From contig NC_052359.1 in assembly GCF_009727055.1 (NCBI RefSeq), positions 62,064,960-62,128,959 of the forward strand: a DNA stretch of 64,000 nucleotides, written 5' to 3'. Numbering within the stretch: the stretch's first letter is position 1; every line of letters begins with the position of its first letter. The notes beneath the pieces are model-generated. The model ran no database searches. It was given only the letters and a program-made list of their open reading frames with translations, and was not told where the DNA came from. Source of the DNA: Benincasa hispida. Its lineage: Eukaryota; Streptophyta; Magnoliopsida; Cucurbitales; Cucurbitaceae. Made by a program: the position numbers and the translations under genes. This document shows positions 1 through 10,485 of this stretch, one piece after another.

Positions 1-164
1 CTGATCACCCACCGGTGGCGTTTGTCCTAACTCACTAGGGCATCATTGCAAAATAGAAGTCTATAACTTAGGGTACTTGAACCTGTTTTACAAAACTGAT
101 TGGTTTAAAAGTGGTTTAGCAAAATCTAATAAAGTTTTGTTCGTATTTTCAATAACTTTTTCAA
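1..164 (+). other. Untranslated leader of copia element
   Basis: These bases precede the gag start at 165. They resemble the stretch before the second gag relic (about 12780-12900): both have a GTTTGTTC/GTTTGTTTA...TATTTTCA-type segment just ahead of gag. No primer binding site is visible, so it must lie upstream of the window. Confidence 0.5.
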
Positions 165-1162
165 ATGGTAACAGCCATCTTATCGTTGTTAAGCATTGAA
201 AAACTAACTGGCGATAATTTTTCAACATGGAAACACATGATCACGATGATCCTAATCATCGAGGATCTCATGTTCGCTCTCACGGAGGCTTGTCCTTCTA
301 TTCCACCTCCAAATGTCGCTCGAAATGTTCGAGAGGCATACGAGCGATGGACAAAGGCGAATGAGAAGGCCCGAGCCTACATCTTGGCAAGTCTTTCTGA
401 TGTCTTGGCCAAGAAACATGAGCATATAGTTTCAACGCGTGAGATCATGGAGTCCCTATGGGGGATGTTTGGACAACCATCTGAATAGCTTATGCATGAG
501 GCTCTTAAATACATATTCAACTCCAAAATGCAAGAAGGCACCTCTGTTCATGAACATGTGCTAAACATGATGATCCACTTCAATGTGGCGGAGTTGAATA
601 GGTCTACCATCGATGAGGGCAGCCAGGTTAGCATAATCCTACATTTTTTGCCGGAGAGCTTCCTGCACTTTGTTAGTAATGTGATTCTCAATAAAGTGAA
701 GTATAACCTTATAACTCTCCTCAATGAGTTGCAGACATACCAATCTTTACTAAAAAGTAAGGAGAGGTAGAAGGGTGAGGCAAATGTTGCTTCATCCTCC
801 AAATGTTCCATAGAGGTTCGATCTCAGGAACGAAGTCTGCACCTTCTTTTTCTAACTCTGCAAAGGGGAAGAAGAAGAAGGGTGGTAAGGAAAAAGGGAA
901 GGCACCTGCTAACCCAGCGCCTGTCGCCCCAAGGAGGCGTCCACCAGTTGCTAAGGGAAAGTGTTTCTATTGCAACCAAGATGGACATTGGAAGAGAAAC
1001 TGCCCTCGGTATCTGAAGGAGAAGAAAGCAGCCAAGGCTAAGACCAAGGCGTATAAAGGTAAATGTGATTTACTTGTGTTTGAAACTTATTTAGTGGAAA
1101 ATAATGATTCTGCCTGGATAATTTATTCAAGCGCCACTAACCATGTTTGTTCTTCTTTTTAG
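165..1162 (+). pseudogene. gag: copia gag with zinc knuckle, broken
   Basis: Capsid-like gag protein that would package element RNA in the cytoplasm. Three open pieces carry it: 165-488, 492-770 and 803-1162. The first has the N-terminal motif LTGDNFSTWKHM and the segment ERWTKANEKARAYILASLSD, typical of plant copia gag. The second continues through HEALKYIF and EHVLNMMIHFN after one stop at 486-488. The third has a basic KGKKKKGG tract and a CCHC zinc knuckle, CFYCNQDGHWKRNC, at about 961-1003, which binds RNA in this family. The frame then runs into the protease segment. Stops and a frameshift near 771-803 make it non-functional. Confidence 0.88.
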
Positions 1163-1330
1163 GGGGATTAGATCTTGGCGACAGCTGGAGGCTGGTGAGA
1201 TGACGATGCGAGTAAGCACCAGGCACGTTGTCTCAGCTGTGGCAGTATGAGGACTCCAGTTAGCTTTACAGAATAAGTTTCTCATTTTAAATGATGTATA
1301 TATTGTTCCTGAACCAAAAAGGAACCTATT
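1090..1330 (+). pseudogene. copia aspartic protease remnant, active site lost
   Basis: After the zinc knuckle the translation reads SAWIIYSSATNHVCSS, matching the copia protease start W-I-L-D-S-G-A-T-N-H. The catalytic D-S-G triad is replaced by Y-S-S, so the aspartate is gone. A stop follows at about 1160. Downstream pieces such as the GLQLQNKFLILNDVYIVPEPKRNLFS-type segment at 1250-1335 fit the rest of the domain in another frame. Confidence 0.7.
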
Positions 1331-1439
1331 TTCTGTAAAGTGTTTATTGCAATGTAAATACACTATTTTTTTTTTTATTTGAATAAAGCGTTTATTCATA
1401 AAGATGGTGTTTTTATTTGCACAGCAAATCTGGAATCAA

Positions 1440-2300
1440 ATTTATATGTGCTAAGGCTGTTAGCCATTAATTCCCTCCATCATATTGAAATGTTCAGAAC
1501 TGCCGTAACTCAATCAAAACGTTGACGTATTTCTCCAAAAGAATATGCCCAGCTTTGGCATTTACGTTTAGGCACATCAATCTCAATAGGATTGAGAGAT
1601 TGGTGAAGAATGGACTTCTAAATGAGTTAGAAGAAAATTCTTTGTCAGTGTGTGAATCTTGCTTTGAATGTAAGATAATTAAATGACCTTTTACTGGAAA
1701 AGGTTCTAGAGCTAAGGAGCCTCTTGTGTTCATAAATTCTGACCTTTGTTGTCCTATGAATGTGCGAGCCTGAGGTGGCTATGAGAATTTTATCATTTTT
1801 ACTGATGATTACTCTAGGTACGGGTATGTTTATCTTATGCAACGGAAGTCTGAGTCCTTTGAAAAGTTCAAAGAGTTCAAGGCTGAAGTTGAAAATGCAT
1901 TGGATAGACTGATTAAAACATTTCGATCAGATCGAGGTGGAGAGTTTTTGGACTGGGCATTCCAGGACTATTTGAAAGAACATGGAATCCTTTCCCAACT
2001 CTCAGCGCCGGGTACACCTCAGCAGAATGGTGTAGCGGAGAGGAGAAATAGGACCTTGTTAGACATGGTTCGCTCGATGATGAGTTACGCTTCCTTACCG
2101 GACTCGTTTTGGGGTTTCGCAGTGGAGACTGTGGTGTACATACTCAATTGTTACCTCCAAGAGTGTTGCAAGTACACCTGTGGAGTTATGGAATGGGCGT
2201 ATAGCTAGTTTACGCCACTTCCGCATTTGGGGTTGCCTTGCACATGTGCTTGAGTCTAATCCCAAGAAGTTGGAACCACAGTCGAGGTTGTGCCTCTTTG
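1440..2300 (+). pseudogene. copia integrase (pre-integrase and catalytic core), broken
   Basis: Integrase would insert element DNA into the genome. The pre-integrase part is frayed (RIERLVKNGLL at about 1588). The catalytic core follows as IIFTDDYSRYGYVYLM at about 1791-1839, then RSDRGGEF at about 1927, then NGVAERRNRTLLDMVRSMM at about 2030. These give the D, D and E of the DDE triad in the right order and roughly the right spacing. The longest open piece is 1837-2208. Stops near 1684 and 1772 and a frameshift at about 2180 break the gene. From 2215 the frame FRIWGCLAHV starts the linker to RT. Confidence 0.85.
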
Positions 2301-3757
2301 TAGGCTACCCCAAAGGTACACAAGGGGGTTATTTTTATGATCCGATGAAAAATAGGGTGTTTGTTTCAACAAATGCTACTTTCCTGGAGGAGGATCATAT
2401 AAGGGAGCACGGTCTACGAAGCAAAGTCATGTTGCATGAGCTTTCCAATGAAACTACTGAAACTTCAATAAGAGTTGTTGAAGAGCCTGCTACATCAATA
2501 AGAGTTGTTGATGGGATTTCATCCAGTAGGTCAGTTCCACCTCAAGACTTGAGGGAACCTCGACGTAGTGAGAGGGTTGCGAACCCATCCGTTTGCTATC
2601 TGGGTTTCTCGAAAATCCTTGCTATGGTAGCAGATGGCGACGTTGAGGATCCGTTGTCTTATAAGAAGGCAATGGAGGATGTTGACCGGGATGAATGGGT
2701 CAAGGCCATGGATCTCGAGATGGAGTCAATGTACTTCAACTCAGAATGGGATCTTGTAGATTAGCTTGATGGGGTTTGCCTTATAGGTTTTAAATGGATC
2801 TACAAGTGCAAACGGGATGCTGATGGGAAGGTACAAACTTTTAAGGCTCAACTTGTGGCAAAGGGTTATACCCAGGTAGAAGGAGTCGGCTATGAGGAGA
2901 CTTTCTCGCCTGTTGCCATGTTAAAGTCGATCTGCATCCTCTTGTCCATTGAAACTTATTATAATTATGAGATCTGACAAATGGACGTCAAGACGGCCTT
3001 TCTGAATGGCAATCTTGAGGAGACCTTTATATGGTGCAACCCGAGGGATTCATAGCCCAAGGTCAAGAGTAAAAGGTTTGCAAACTGAATCGGTCTATTT
3101 ATGGACTAAAACAGGCATCTCGATCTTGGAACATACGATTTGATACTGCGATCAAGTCGTATGGCTTTAACCAAAATGTTGATGAATCTTTTGTCTACAA
3201 GAAGATCATCAACGATTCAGTAGTCTTCTTAGTGTTGTATGTAGACAATATCCTACTCATTGGGAATGATGTAGGTCTACTGGCTGCAGTTAAGAACTGG
3301 CTAGCGACCCAATTCCAAATGAAAGATTTAGGAGAGGCTCAGTTTGTTCTAGGTATACAGATCTTTCGGGATCGTAAGAACAAAGTGCTAGCACTATCTT
3401 AGGCATCATACATTGACAAGATGTTGCTCAAGTACTCGATGCAAGACTCCAGGAGGGGCCTACTACCGTTCAGGCATGGAGTCACTTTGTCTAAGAAAAT
3501 GTGTCCTAAGACGCCTCAAGAGGTTGAGGAGATGAGACGGATCAGTTTAATCCATGCCATTTTAATGTTGCTGACCCATGTACGAAGGCTCTCACGGCTA
3601 CAATGTTTGATGGTCCACCTACGAAGCATGGGTTATCAGGATCACGCCGCAGCTGGACTGGGCAAGTGGGAGATTTTTTATACTGGGCATTTATGCCCTA
3701 GTTTATTTGTATTAAGTTTTTTGTACACCCCACTTCGCTTTAGGACAAGTGGAAGAT
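2180..3757 (+). pseudogene. copia reverse transcriptase and truncated RNase H
   Basis: Reverse transcriptase would copy the element RNA. The open piece 2180-2764 ends with the RT entry motif (KKAMEDVDRDEWVKAMDLEMES). Past the stop at 2762, [16 protein letters not shown], the VAKGYTQ motif ([10 protein letters not shown]), ETFSPVA and the MDVKTAFLNG motif follow (2790-3010). The catalytic YVDD is present as YVDNILLIGND at 3238, with the second aspartate changed to N. The LGEAQFVLGIQI motif is at 3331-3362. After EEMRRI at 3540 the sequence jumps to a remnant of the RNase H tail (ADPCTKALTA at about 3570), so nearly the whole RNase H domain is deleted. Confidence 0.85.
3735..3757 (+). other. 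Polypurine tract before 3' LTR
   Basis: ACAAGTGGAAGATT lies immediately before the LTR start, the usual place for plus-strand primer RNA in plant copia elements (consensus AAGTGGGAGATT). A second, similar tract, GCAAGTGGGAGATTTT, occurs at 3662-3677 and is followed by a decayed LTR-like start. The LTR junction may thus have been duplicated. Confidence 0.65.
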
Positions 3758-5870
3758 TATTGGGTTAATGCCCTAAAGTCAGTGTCCTGTAGTTTGTAAA
3801 CAGTATGTACGAACACTTATGTTGTTAATATATGATATTTACTTCACATCTGTTTTTTTTGCCGTTAATGTTTTATTGCTCTTAGCAGAAACCAATAAAC
3901 ATAAATCCCTGGTTATCTGTATGTGACTCAAGCATGTATGTGGTGACATACAAGTGATCATGTCTTTGAGTGATACCAAAATGGTCTGAGTAATGGATAA
4001 ATGAGGGAAACCTTATCCTGGTAACACTACGGACGCGACCCACTTGTGAAATGGTTACAAGTATTGTGACTCGTCACAGATGGTCTGATCCTGATCATCT
4101 GTCTGTTGGGGACATGCGAATGAGGGCATCCTATACAAAGAGTTTGTATAAGACTTGACCACGAAGTGTTAATGTTCGTTATATAATATCGTTCATGACA
4201 GAGGCTTCTCTTCACTAGATGACCATAGGTAAAATGACCTCAATCCTGAGTGAGTTGGGAACTCCTGCCATTGAGGGTGGTCATTTGGATTTGTATGGGT
4301 GCGAGTGGCTAGGTCGCCGATTCAAACCTATCCATTTTGGGGATTCGTGGTTGATTGGGAGCTGGGAACGTCCAACACGCTAAAACATAAGATGGAATTC
4401 ACTCCTTCCCCAAGGTAGGGGTAAATAGATGGATGGCTCCCTTAAGGGCTGATTTCGGGGCTTGAACGATGTGGTGCCACACACCTTCTCTTGGCCCGAG
4501 AGGTGTTCACACATAATTGGACTATGTTGTATTGTTCGTTAGAGGAATCAGTGGTATTTAAGGAGCGAGATGTAACTACAGGGGCAAAACGTTAAATTGG
4601 CCCAACTGTACTTACGAGCATCTGTGAAGGGTCATCGTACTCATGATTGATTATATCCAATGGACACAGAAATATATCTGTGGTAAAAAGAGTTCAGCTG
4701 TTGGTCTTTAGTGGAATCATTGACAGTTAACAGATGATAGATCCCGTGGCTAAAGAGTTTAGTCAGCTATTCATGTACCGTTGGAGCTTCAAGCCACAGG
4801 TCCATTAGGTCCCCTGGGGAGCTTGGATAAAGTCGAGAACCAATGTTTGGGTTAATTTACAATGTTCAAATTGACAAGAGGAAATTCAATTATATATGAT
4901 ATAATTGGCTAAATGTATGAGATACATTATTTTGGAGGAAATTAGATATAAATATGATTTATATCAAGTATAGGAGAAAATACTATAGTAGATATGTGAT
5001 ATCAAACTATAGGATATAAATATAAAATGATTATATTTATTAATTAATTAATTGATTAATTATATGATAATTAACCAATTTTTTCACGTTCGGACATGGG
5101 TAATGGGCAGCGTTGGTTATGGTAACCGATGAGTTAAAAATGAAAAAAAAGTTTTCATTTTGAATCGTGCAATCAATCTTCTGTCATTTGCCCAAAAGTA
5201 TTCGTGAAGCGCGAGTTGGTGATTCAAAGCGATCGCTTGAGAGCCTATATGATAGCGTGCTCCGCATAAAAGATCGTATACCTCGCGCATAAACGATCGC
5301 ACACTATCGCCTAGACGATTGGATAACTTCTCTAAACGATCGTATAGTGTGCCAATTTAGCTAAACAATCGTATACCTTTTCCTAAACGATCGTTCAAAA
5401 AATCCTACACGATCGTGTAGCTCCTCTATGCGATAAGCATTTCTGCTATACGATAGCATCGTTTTCTCTCCCACTTGCTATCGCCTACACGACTCGTTTT
5501 TTCCTCCGTCCTCTATCAACAAAGCCCACCCTTTGGGTTCTCACTCCGAGAATACCCAGGGCTCATTAGTGGTGGTGTCTTCCCTGCTGCGGCGTTCATG
5601 TTCATATTGATCGTGCTATTGTAGTCGACGTTCCCACTGGGTGTTGGTAGATCTCTTGGAAGGTTTCCGCTGCGTTAGAGTTCCGGAGTATGAAGATAGT
5701 CTTCAACTGGTATGGAACTCTATCCCTGTTATTTATTTTGTGCTGAGCATGCCGATAAATAGATTTATTTGCATAACTATTTGTGATTAATGTATATTGT
5801 TATATTTCGGTCACGGTGAGATTGGAGCGATCTGAACGCGCTCATGGAACTCTCGATATGAGATCCTTCA
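3758..5870 (+). repeat. LTR-A copy 1 (copia 3' LTR, about 2.1 kb)
   Basis: Starts TATTGGGTTAATGCCC (TG changed to TA) right after the polypurine tract and ends GATATGAGATCCTTCA. Landmarks shared with the other copies are GTTTGTAAAC near the start, GGAAACCTTATCCTGGTAAC, ACAGATGGTCTGATCCTGAT, ACAGAAATATATCTGTGG, and a CGATCG-rich block near the 3' end. Other copies are 5871-6389 (inverted, partial), 18046-19935 (5' truncated) and 62876-64000 (cut by the window). An AT-rich stretch at 5000-5080, with TATATTTAT, is a possible promoter region. No gene is seen inside it. Confidence 0.85.
5228..5520 (+). repeat. Cluster of CGATCG-centred motifs in LTR-A
   Basis: Within about 290 bases the core CGATCG or a one-base variant appears roughly ten times, spaced about 20-35 bases apart, usually as CTAAACGATCG followed by T/C-rich spacer. 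One site, at 5405-5420, is a perfect 16-bp palindrome, CTACACGATCGTGTAG. The same block, in the same relative place, occurs in the LTR-A copy at 18046-19935. Function is unknown; binding sites for a host factor or an old tandem array are both possible. Confidence 0.75.
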
Positions 5871-6389
5871 AGGAGTTTTCAACTCACTCAGGATTGAGGT
5901 CATGTTACCTATGGTCATCCTAATAAAGTGAAGTCTCAGTCATGAACGGAGTTATATGACGAGACGTAAACACCTCAAGGTCAGGTCTTATACAAACTCC
6001 ATGTATAAGACGCCCTCGCTCGCATGTCCTCTATACGAATGATTAGGATCATACCATCTGTGACAAGTCACAACACTTATAAAAATTCCACAAAGCGAGC
6101 CACGTCCATAGTGTTACCAGGATAAGGTTTCCCTCCTATATCCATATACTACAGATCATTTTGGTTGTCACTTAAGACATGATCCACTTGTATGTCACTA
6201 CATATATGCTTAAGTTACATAAAGACATCCAGGGATATTAAGTTTATTGGTTTGTGGAAAAATAAAAAATATCTAAATGTGCAAAGTCAGGAAGTGAAGT
6301 AAATATCATATATACTATACATCACAAGCGTTCTTACAAAGTTGTTTACAAACTACAGAATACGAGACTTTAGGACACAAACCCCAGCA
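5871..6389 (-). repeat. LTR-A copy 2, inverted 5' fragment
   Basis: The reverse complement begins at 6389 as TGCTGGGGTTTGTGTCC and follows the first roughly 520 bases of LTR-A copy 1 (3758 to about 4275) with moderate divergence. Landmarks are GTTTGTAAACAAC, GGAAACCTTATCCTGGTAAC, GATCATGTCTTAAGTGACAACC and CCTCAATCCTGAGTGAGTTG. It abuts copy 1 directly, forming a large inverted repeat with a spacer of about 1.6 kb. Confidence 0.85.
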
Positions 6390-6678
6390 CTTCAAACACC
6401 TAAAAATTCTCTCTTATTCCATTTAATTTTAACTCATTTTGGAATCCACCTTCCAATCTAAGGCCCTATAGGATAGCAGAGAAAATCAAGTAGTGGTCTA
6501 CAACCTATTGGTGAAGAAATTCGAGCCGAAATTGCTGAATTGAAGAGTTCAACAAAGGTATAATTTCTGAAACCCTATTCCTTTTAATATGAACATGCTT
6601 GCTAGATCTCTAAAATGGATGGAATTAGAGTGTTTAAGATCTTAATTGCCTTCGCCTCTTGCTTATTAACTCTATCGA
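6390..6678 (+). repeat. 3' end of a copia LTR related to LTR-B
   Basis: This stretch parallels the last roughly 350 bases of LTR-B copy 1 (17400-17760): AGTGGTCTACAA, TTTCTGAAACCCTATTC, AACATGCTTG and AATTAGAGTGTTTAAGAT are shared in order. It is followed at once by a primer binding site, as expected for a 5' LTR. Its upstream part is replaced by the inverted LTR-A fragment. Confidence 0.6.
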
Positions 6679-6692
6679 TTGGTATTAGAGCA
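6679..6692 (+). other. Primer binding site (initiator Met tRNA type)
   Basis: TTGGTATTAGAGCATG matches the plant copia primer site TGGTATCAGAGC, which is complementary to the 3' end of initiator methionine tRNA, with one C-to-T change. It follows the LTR end described at 6390-6678. Confidence 0.75.
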
Positions 6693-7980
6693 TGATTTAA
6701 GGACTCAATTCGTGTTAATTTTAGCTTCGTGCATGATTTTCATAGGTTGTATGAAAATGGGAGATGATATGGATAATTTTAGTCTTGGCATTAAATTTCT
6801 CTCCAATTCAATATCAATTGTTGTAATTGGCTCTTCGTTTTTGGGCCTTAATGTATGCTTAAGTGCCTGTAAATTTGTTAGAGTCAATAGAGTTGCAATT
6901 AGGTTGAATTGAAGAAAGAAGCAAGAATGGTTAGCTACAGAAAACCTTGAAGCTACTACAATACAGAGTCACAATGCTGCTCTACAGATAGTCCATGGCG
7001 TTGCAACGCTGAGATGAAGCATCACAACGTTGTTCATCCCAGCCCAGAATGTGCATACGTGACCCAATAAGCAGTCCAAATGAACTAGTTTGGCCGGTTC
7101 GGGTCTTGGAGGTCTGGTTCGGGTCTGGTTTGGGTTGGTTCGTGCGGTTTAGAGAATGTTTGAAGCTGTTTTAATTATTATTGTAATAATTTAGGTTGTT
7201 TGCTTGCTTAGGATGTCAAAACTGGTCTATATTAGTGTGCATTTTAATTATTTATGCATTATGAATGTATGTTATAATTAAATAAATCGTATGTGCATAT
7301 AGTATGCCATGGAGATTTAAATACTACCATAGGAAGCATGTAACATGCATTCAAAGTATGTTATAAATGGTTATAATGTATAGTATGCATGTGTTAGGGT
7401 TTCAAGTGTTTAATATAAATAGTTATATTAAATGTTGAAATGCTTGATGTATGTTATGGATGAAAAGCATGTCTAAAGTTTTATAAGTTGTTATAAATGG
7501 ATTAGAAATTTAAAATCCATAACAAAGATAAGATGCATGATCATCTAGGTTTAACAAATAACAATTTGTTTTAATAGTTAAAATCGGTCGTTATCATGTA
7601 AAATTATGGTTACAAACTTAACTGGTCTATAATCCTGTCTAAGGCTGGAAGTATTTAAGTTGACGGTTTGCGGACACCTGTTACCCTGAGATTATAGTCG
7701 AATAATTGAATGTTGTTAACCCAATTTTATGAGCATGTGTGAGCGATGTGAGGTTTTAAAACCGATTTATCACCCAGACAACGTAGGTTAAATCCAAATA
7801 TAAAAGTTATATTTGGAAAATCAGCTAGACTTAGGATGTTTATTAGCCGAAATAGACCTAAGTAAATATTTACCAAAAACCAATAGAGCATTTTAGTGGG
7901 AGATTAATAATATATACAATATATTATTGATAACTTCTAGAAATACAAGTTATTTATACTATTTTATTTAGATATTGCAG
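6693..7980 (+). mobile_element. Non-coding internal region of an LTR element (LARD-like)
   Basis: No gag or pol motif is visible in any frame over about 1.3 kb downstream of the primer site. The stretch has moderate-GC runs (GGTTCGGGTCTGGTTTGGG at about 7117-7137), many ATGCATGT-type words and a run CCTGTCTAAGGCTGGAAG at about 7636. It reads like the non-coding interior of a non-autonomous LTR retrotransposon, but a second LTR was not found. The open frame at 6679-6912 starts in the primer site and has no recognisable domain. Confidence 0.4.
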
Positions 7981-8039
7981 CGAAAAGAAAGAAAAGTTGC
8001 ATCGATAGTATAGAAATTGGCTAAGAAATGCGAGAATTA

Positions 8040-9775
8040 TAAAATGTCGTCAATATACCCACTAACACCATTGCGATGGTAGAATAGAGTGTTTCAATTT
8101 TTGTTTTGCAAGAAATCAGTCACCGCATGCGTTCATGGCTCAAAGATAAAATAAACAATGCATCTACGTCGCATTGCGCCCATCATTCAGGAATGAAGAG
8201 ATGATCAACGCAATGATAGCGCATGCAACAATCGATCAAGAGCTTAACGATCAATGCAAATTCAACCGCACATGGTAATAAAAAAATAATACCGTATGCG
8301 GCGATCTATTGAAGATATAAAGAGCAACGCATTTGTGGAGTATTCTGACAAATGTATAGCTTTCAGTTGTGCATTTCTGACGGGTTGATTGCATAACAGA
8401 AGGAATATTCACTCTGCCATTTCAGGAACTACCATAACCATAAAGTGGGGACCACGAAGTCAAAGAGCCAAGCTTCACCTATAAATAGCTTCTGCAAATT
8501 CACTGAAAAATATACATGATACATCGATTTTGAGAGAGAGACTGGTCTGAAGTGACTATCTAGAGTAGATCTGGGATAATCACGAGAAAAGGCTGAGAGG
8601 TGAGTCTCCGAGCAAGGAATCCTTCTAATCCCTGCCGTTGAAGCTCTGTGCGAAGGTCATTTCTACCAGATTAGCAAGCCTGAGAGGAAAGCTCTTCTCT
8701 CCATTACTTCCACACGCCGGCAAGCAAAACCTCCATTCGGAATCTGTGTCAAGACGTTGACACTTCTTCTGTATTTGTTTCTAATCTCTTTTTTTCATCA
8801 TCTGTATTCATCATCTCTAATATTTCATTCACACCATGTATCAAACGCTTAATTCTATAATTAAATGTTATGATAATTACCATTGTCATCTCTCTGTCTA
8901 TTTCCGTTCAACCATAATCCATTTTCTCCATGATGTTTTCCTAATTCCCTGGGTAAATAGAAAGAATTAAGCGCGTGAGTTAATTGTGTTAAATAAATAA
9001 TTAAGGTTAGCTAAAGCATGCTCGATGACATCTTCACCTGTGAGAGCAGAAGTGTAGATGTTATTCCGCCTATCAAGAGAAGGTTGGAAGAATGCGTTAA
9101 CTAAAGCGAGAAATACTTCCAGAGATGGAAGCAACCTTGTGTTCATCACATCTATCCCTATTTCACCATAGAGATATGGGAACACGGCTGATCACTGAGA
9201 GGTGTACGCCAAGGGAAAGTGGAACCTTAGTTTCATCTTTAACGCAATTAACAAACTCGCGATGTTTTTACTATGTACTCTTTCCCTTTCTGATTGATTC
9301 ATAAGATTTGTCATCGCATCCCACGATTCTTTGTACAACTTCACAATCAGTTCTCGAACTTAGTATCATGTATCATGTATCTTGTATATTGTATCTTGTA
9401 TCATATTAGTTTAGGTTTTATTTTATCAACGCAATTTTATTTCATCGCAATTTACATTATTGTATAAACAACAATTCTTTATTAATTGTAAAAACCGGTC
9501 GCATATACCACATCAGTAACACATTAACGAAAACAATCCTTGTGTTCGACCTCGGATTATTCTGAGAAACTTGCGTTGGAATTATACTTGGTTTCAACGC
9601 AAGGAAACTTGTGACACGCATTACTCCATTGCATACTACGAGCATAGAATTCTCTTTAACGCATATATTTAGACGTAGTATCACATAAAATTCTCTTTAA
9701 CGCATATATTTATTCATTCATTCATATTCATATTTGTCCACATGCTTAAAGTTAAAGACAAAAATTCAGCGTTAC
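8040..9775 (+). repeat. Gypsy (Athila-like) LTR, plus orientation, approximate bounds
   Basis: This stretch precedes a tRNA-Asp-type primer site. It is rich in GCGATG/GCATTGCG words and has a TATA box, CCTATAAATAGC, at about 8479-8490, followed by a leader-like segment. The 5' edge is a guess: CATTGCGATGG words begin near 8070. No coding domain is visible; the frame at 8967-9185 (minus) shows none. Confidence 0.5.
8479..8490 (+). promoter_or_regulatory. TATA box of gypsy LTR
   Basis: CCTATAAATAGC is a good plant TATA box, placed about 1.3 kb before the primer site, consistent with a U3/R junction in a long LTR. Nearby TCACTGAAAAATATACATG would be the start region of transcription. This is inference from position and motif. 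Confidence 0.45.
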
Positions 9776-9782
9776 AAGTTTA

Positions 9783-9800
9783 TGGCGTCGTTGCCAGGGA
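9783..9800 (+). other. Primer binding site (tRNA-Asp type), first copy
   Basis: TGGCGTCGTTGCCAGGGA matches TGGCGCCGTTGCCGGGGA, the complement of the plant tRNA-Asp 3' end, at 16 of 18 positions. This primer is characteristic of Athila/Tat gypsy elements. A second partial copy is at 9889-9900 (TGGCGCCGTTGG), after a duplicated CGTTACAAGTTTA lead-in. Confidence 0.8.
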
Positions 9801-10043
9801 CATGAGCTTGTATGGCTCATTCTTTCACCAGTAGTGTGCATAAGCGATAACATAGCATAACACTCCATTTTTTACCGTTACAAGTTTATGGCGCCGTTGG
9901 GATTGGTAACAGTTAGTGTTGAGTACTTTTGTGGTATTTTGTAGGACAAATCTCTTTGTATTAGTGGTTTATTACGAAAAGTAGTCTGACGGTTTATGAG
10001 TACTGGAATTGATCCAGAAATTCTAAGCTAACCCAGAGATTAG

Positions 10044-10277
10044 GTGTATTTTTCGCGCAGATCACATCAGGACCAAGTTAGGCGAAGAGGAAACATGGCT
10101 AATAATAATGAGGGGCCCGAAGAGAATCAAGGGGAAAATTGGCTAGCGCAAGACCCTGTATTTCTTGTTGCTGACTGCAACATCCCTATGAGGAACTATG
10201 CGGCACCGAATTTTTATAACTTCTCAAATACATTATTTGAGGGTCAACAAGTACTTCTGTTTAACGCGCGTTTGTGA
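10044..10277 (+). pseudogene. Gypsy gag N-terminus fused to pol C-terminus (deletion derivative)
   Basis: A 77-residue frame. Residues from MANNNEGPEENQ (start at 10095) through NIPMRNYAAPNFYNFS match the start of Athila-type gag, where an R-x-(M/L)-R-(D/E)-Y-A-A-P motif is common. The next residues, EGQQVLLFNARL, match the pol C-terminal motif that precedes LFPGKLRSRWSGPF. The join is near 10225. So protease, RT, RNase H and integrase are all missing. The true gag start is probably 10095 rather than 10044. The frame stops just after the join. Confidence 0.7.
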
Positions 10278-10485
10278 TTGTTTCTAGGCAAGTTAAAGTC
10301 CCACTAGTCTGGGCCATTCCACATCAAGATTATCTTTCCCCATGGTGCAGTGGAGCTAACAACTGAAGATGGGAACAACGCATTTAAAGTCAATGGTCAA
10401 TGAATTAAGCCTTACTACGGTGGCGATGTGGAACGACGCATGGAGACCATTGACTTAGGCAAGCATGATTGACTGCTTGCAGGGA
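10262..10485 (+). pseudogene. Gypsy pol C-terminal tail remnant
   Basis: After the stop at 10275 the homology continues in other frames: LFLGKLKSH-SGPFHIKIIFPHGAVELTTEDG, then FKVNGQ-IKPYYGGDVERRMETIDL. This is the region after integrase in Athila-like polyproteins (FKVNGQRLKPY is the hallmark). Stops interrupt it. It ends close to the 3' untranslated part of the element. Confidence 0.7.

Larger units (their letters stand above)
1..5870 (+). mobile_element. Ty1/copia retrotransposon, 5' end outside window, decayed
   Basis: Plus-strand copia element in the order gag, protease remnant, integrase, reverse transcriptase, RNase H remnant and 3' LTR. This order, with integrase before RT, is diagnostic of Ty1/copia. 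The window opens inside the untranslated leader, so the 5' LTR and primer site are not visible. The coding part is cut by stops at about 489, 771, 2209, 2762 and 2977 and by frameshifts. Most of RNase H is missing. The 3' LTR (LTR-A) is about 2.1 kb. A second gag relic of the same kind lies at 12880-13492. Confidence 0.9.

Noticed and set aside
5228..5520. Regularly spaced repeats that could be taken for a CRISPR array
   Set aside because: Motifs are short, degenerate and unevenly spaced, they lie in an LTR, and the host is a plant; no cas genes are present.
6679..6912. 77-residue frame with hydrophobic stretches
   Set aside because: It begins in the primer binding site; membrane-like residues follow from T-rich DNA, and both strands are open.
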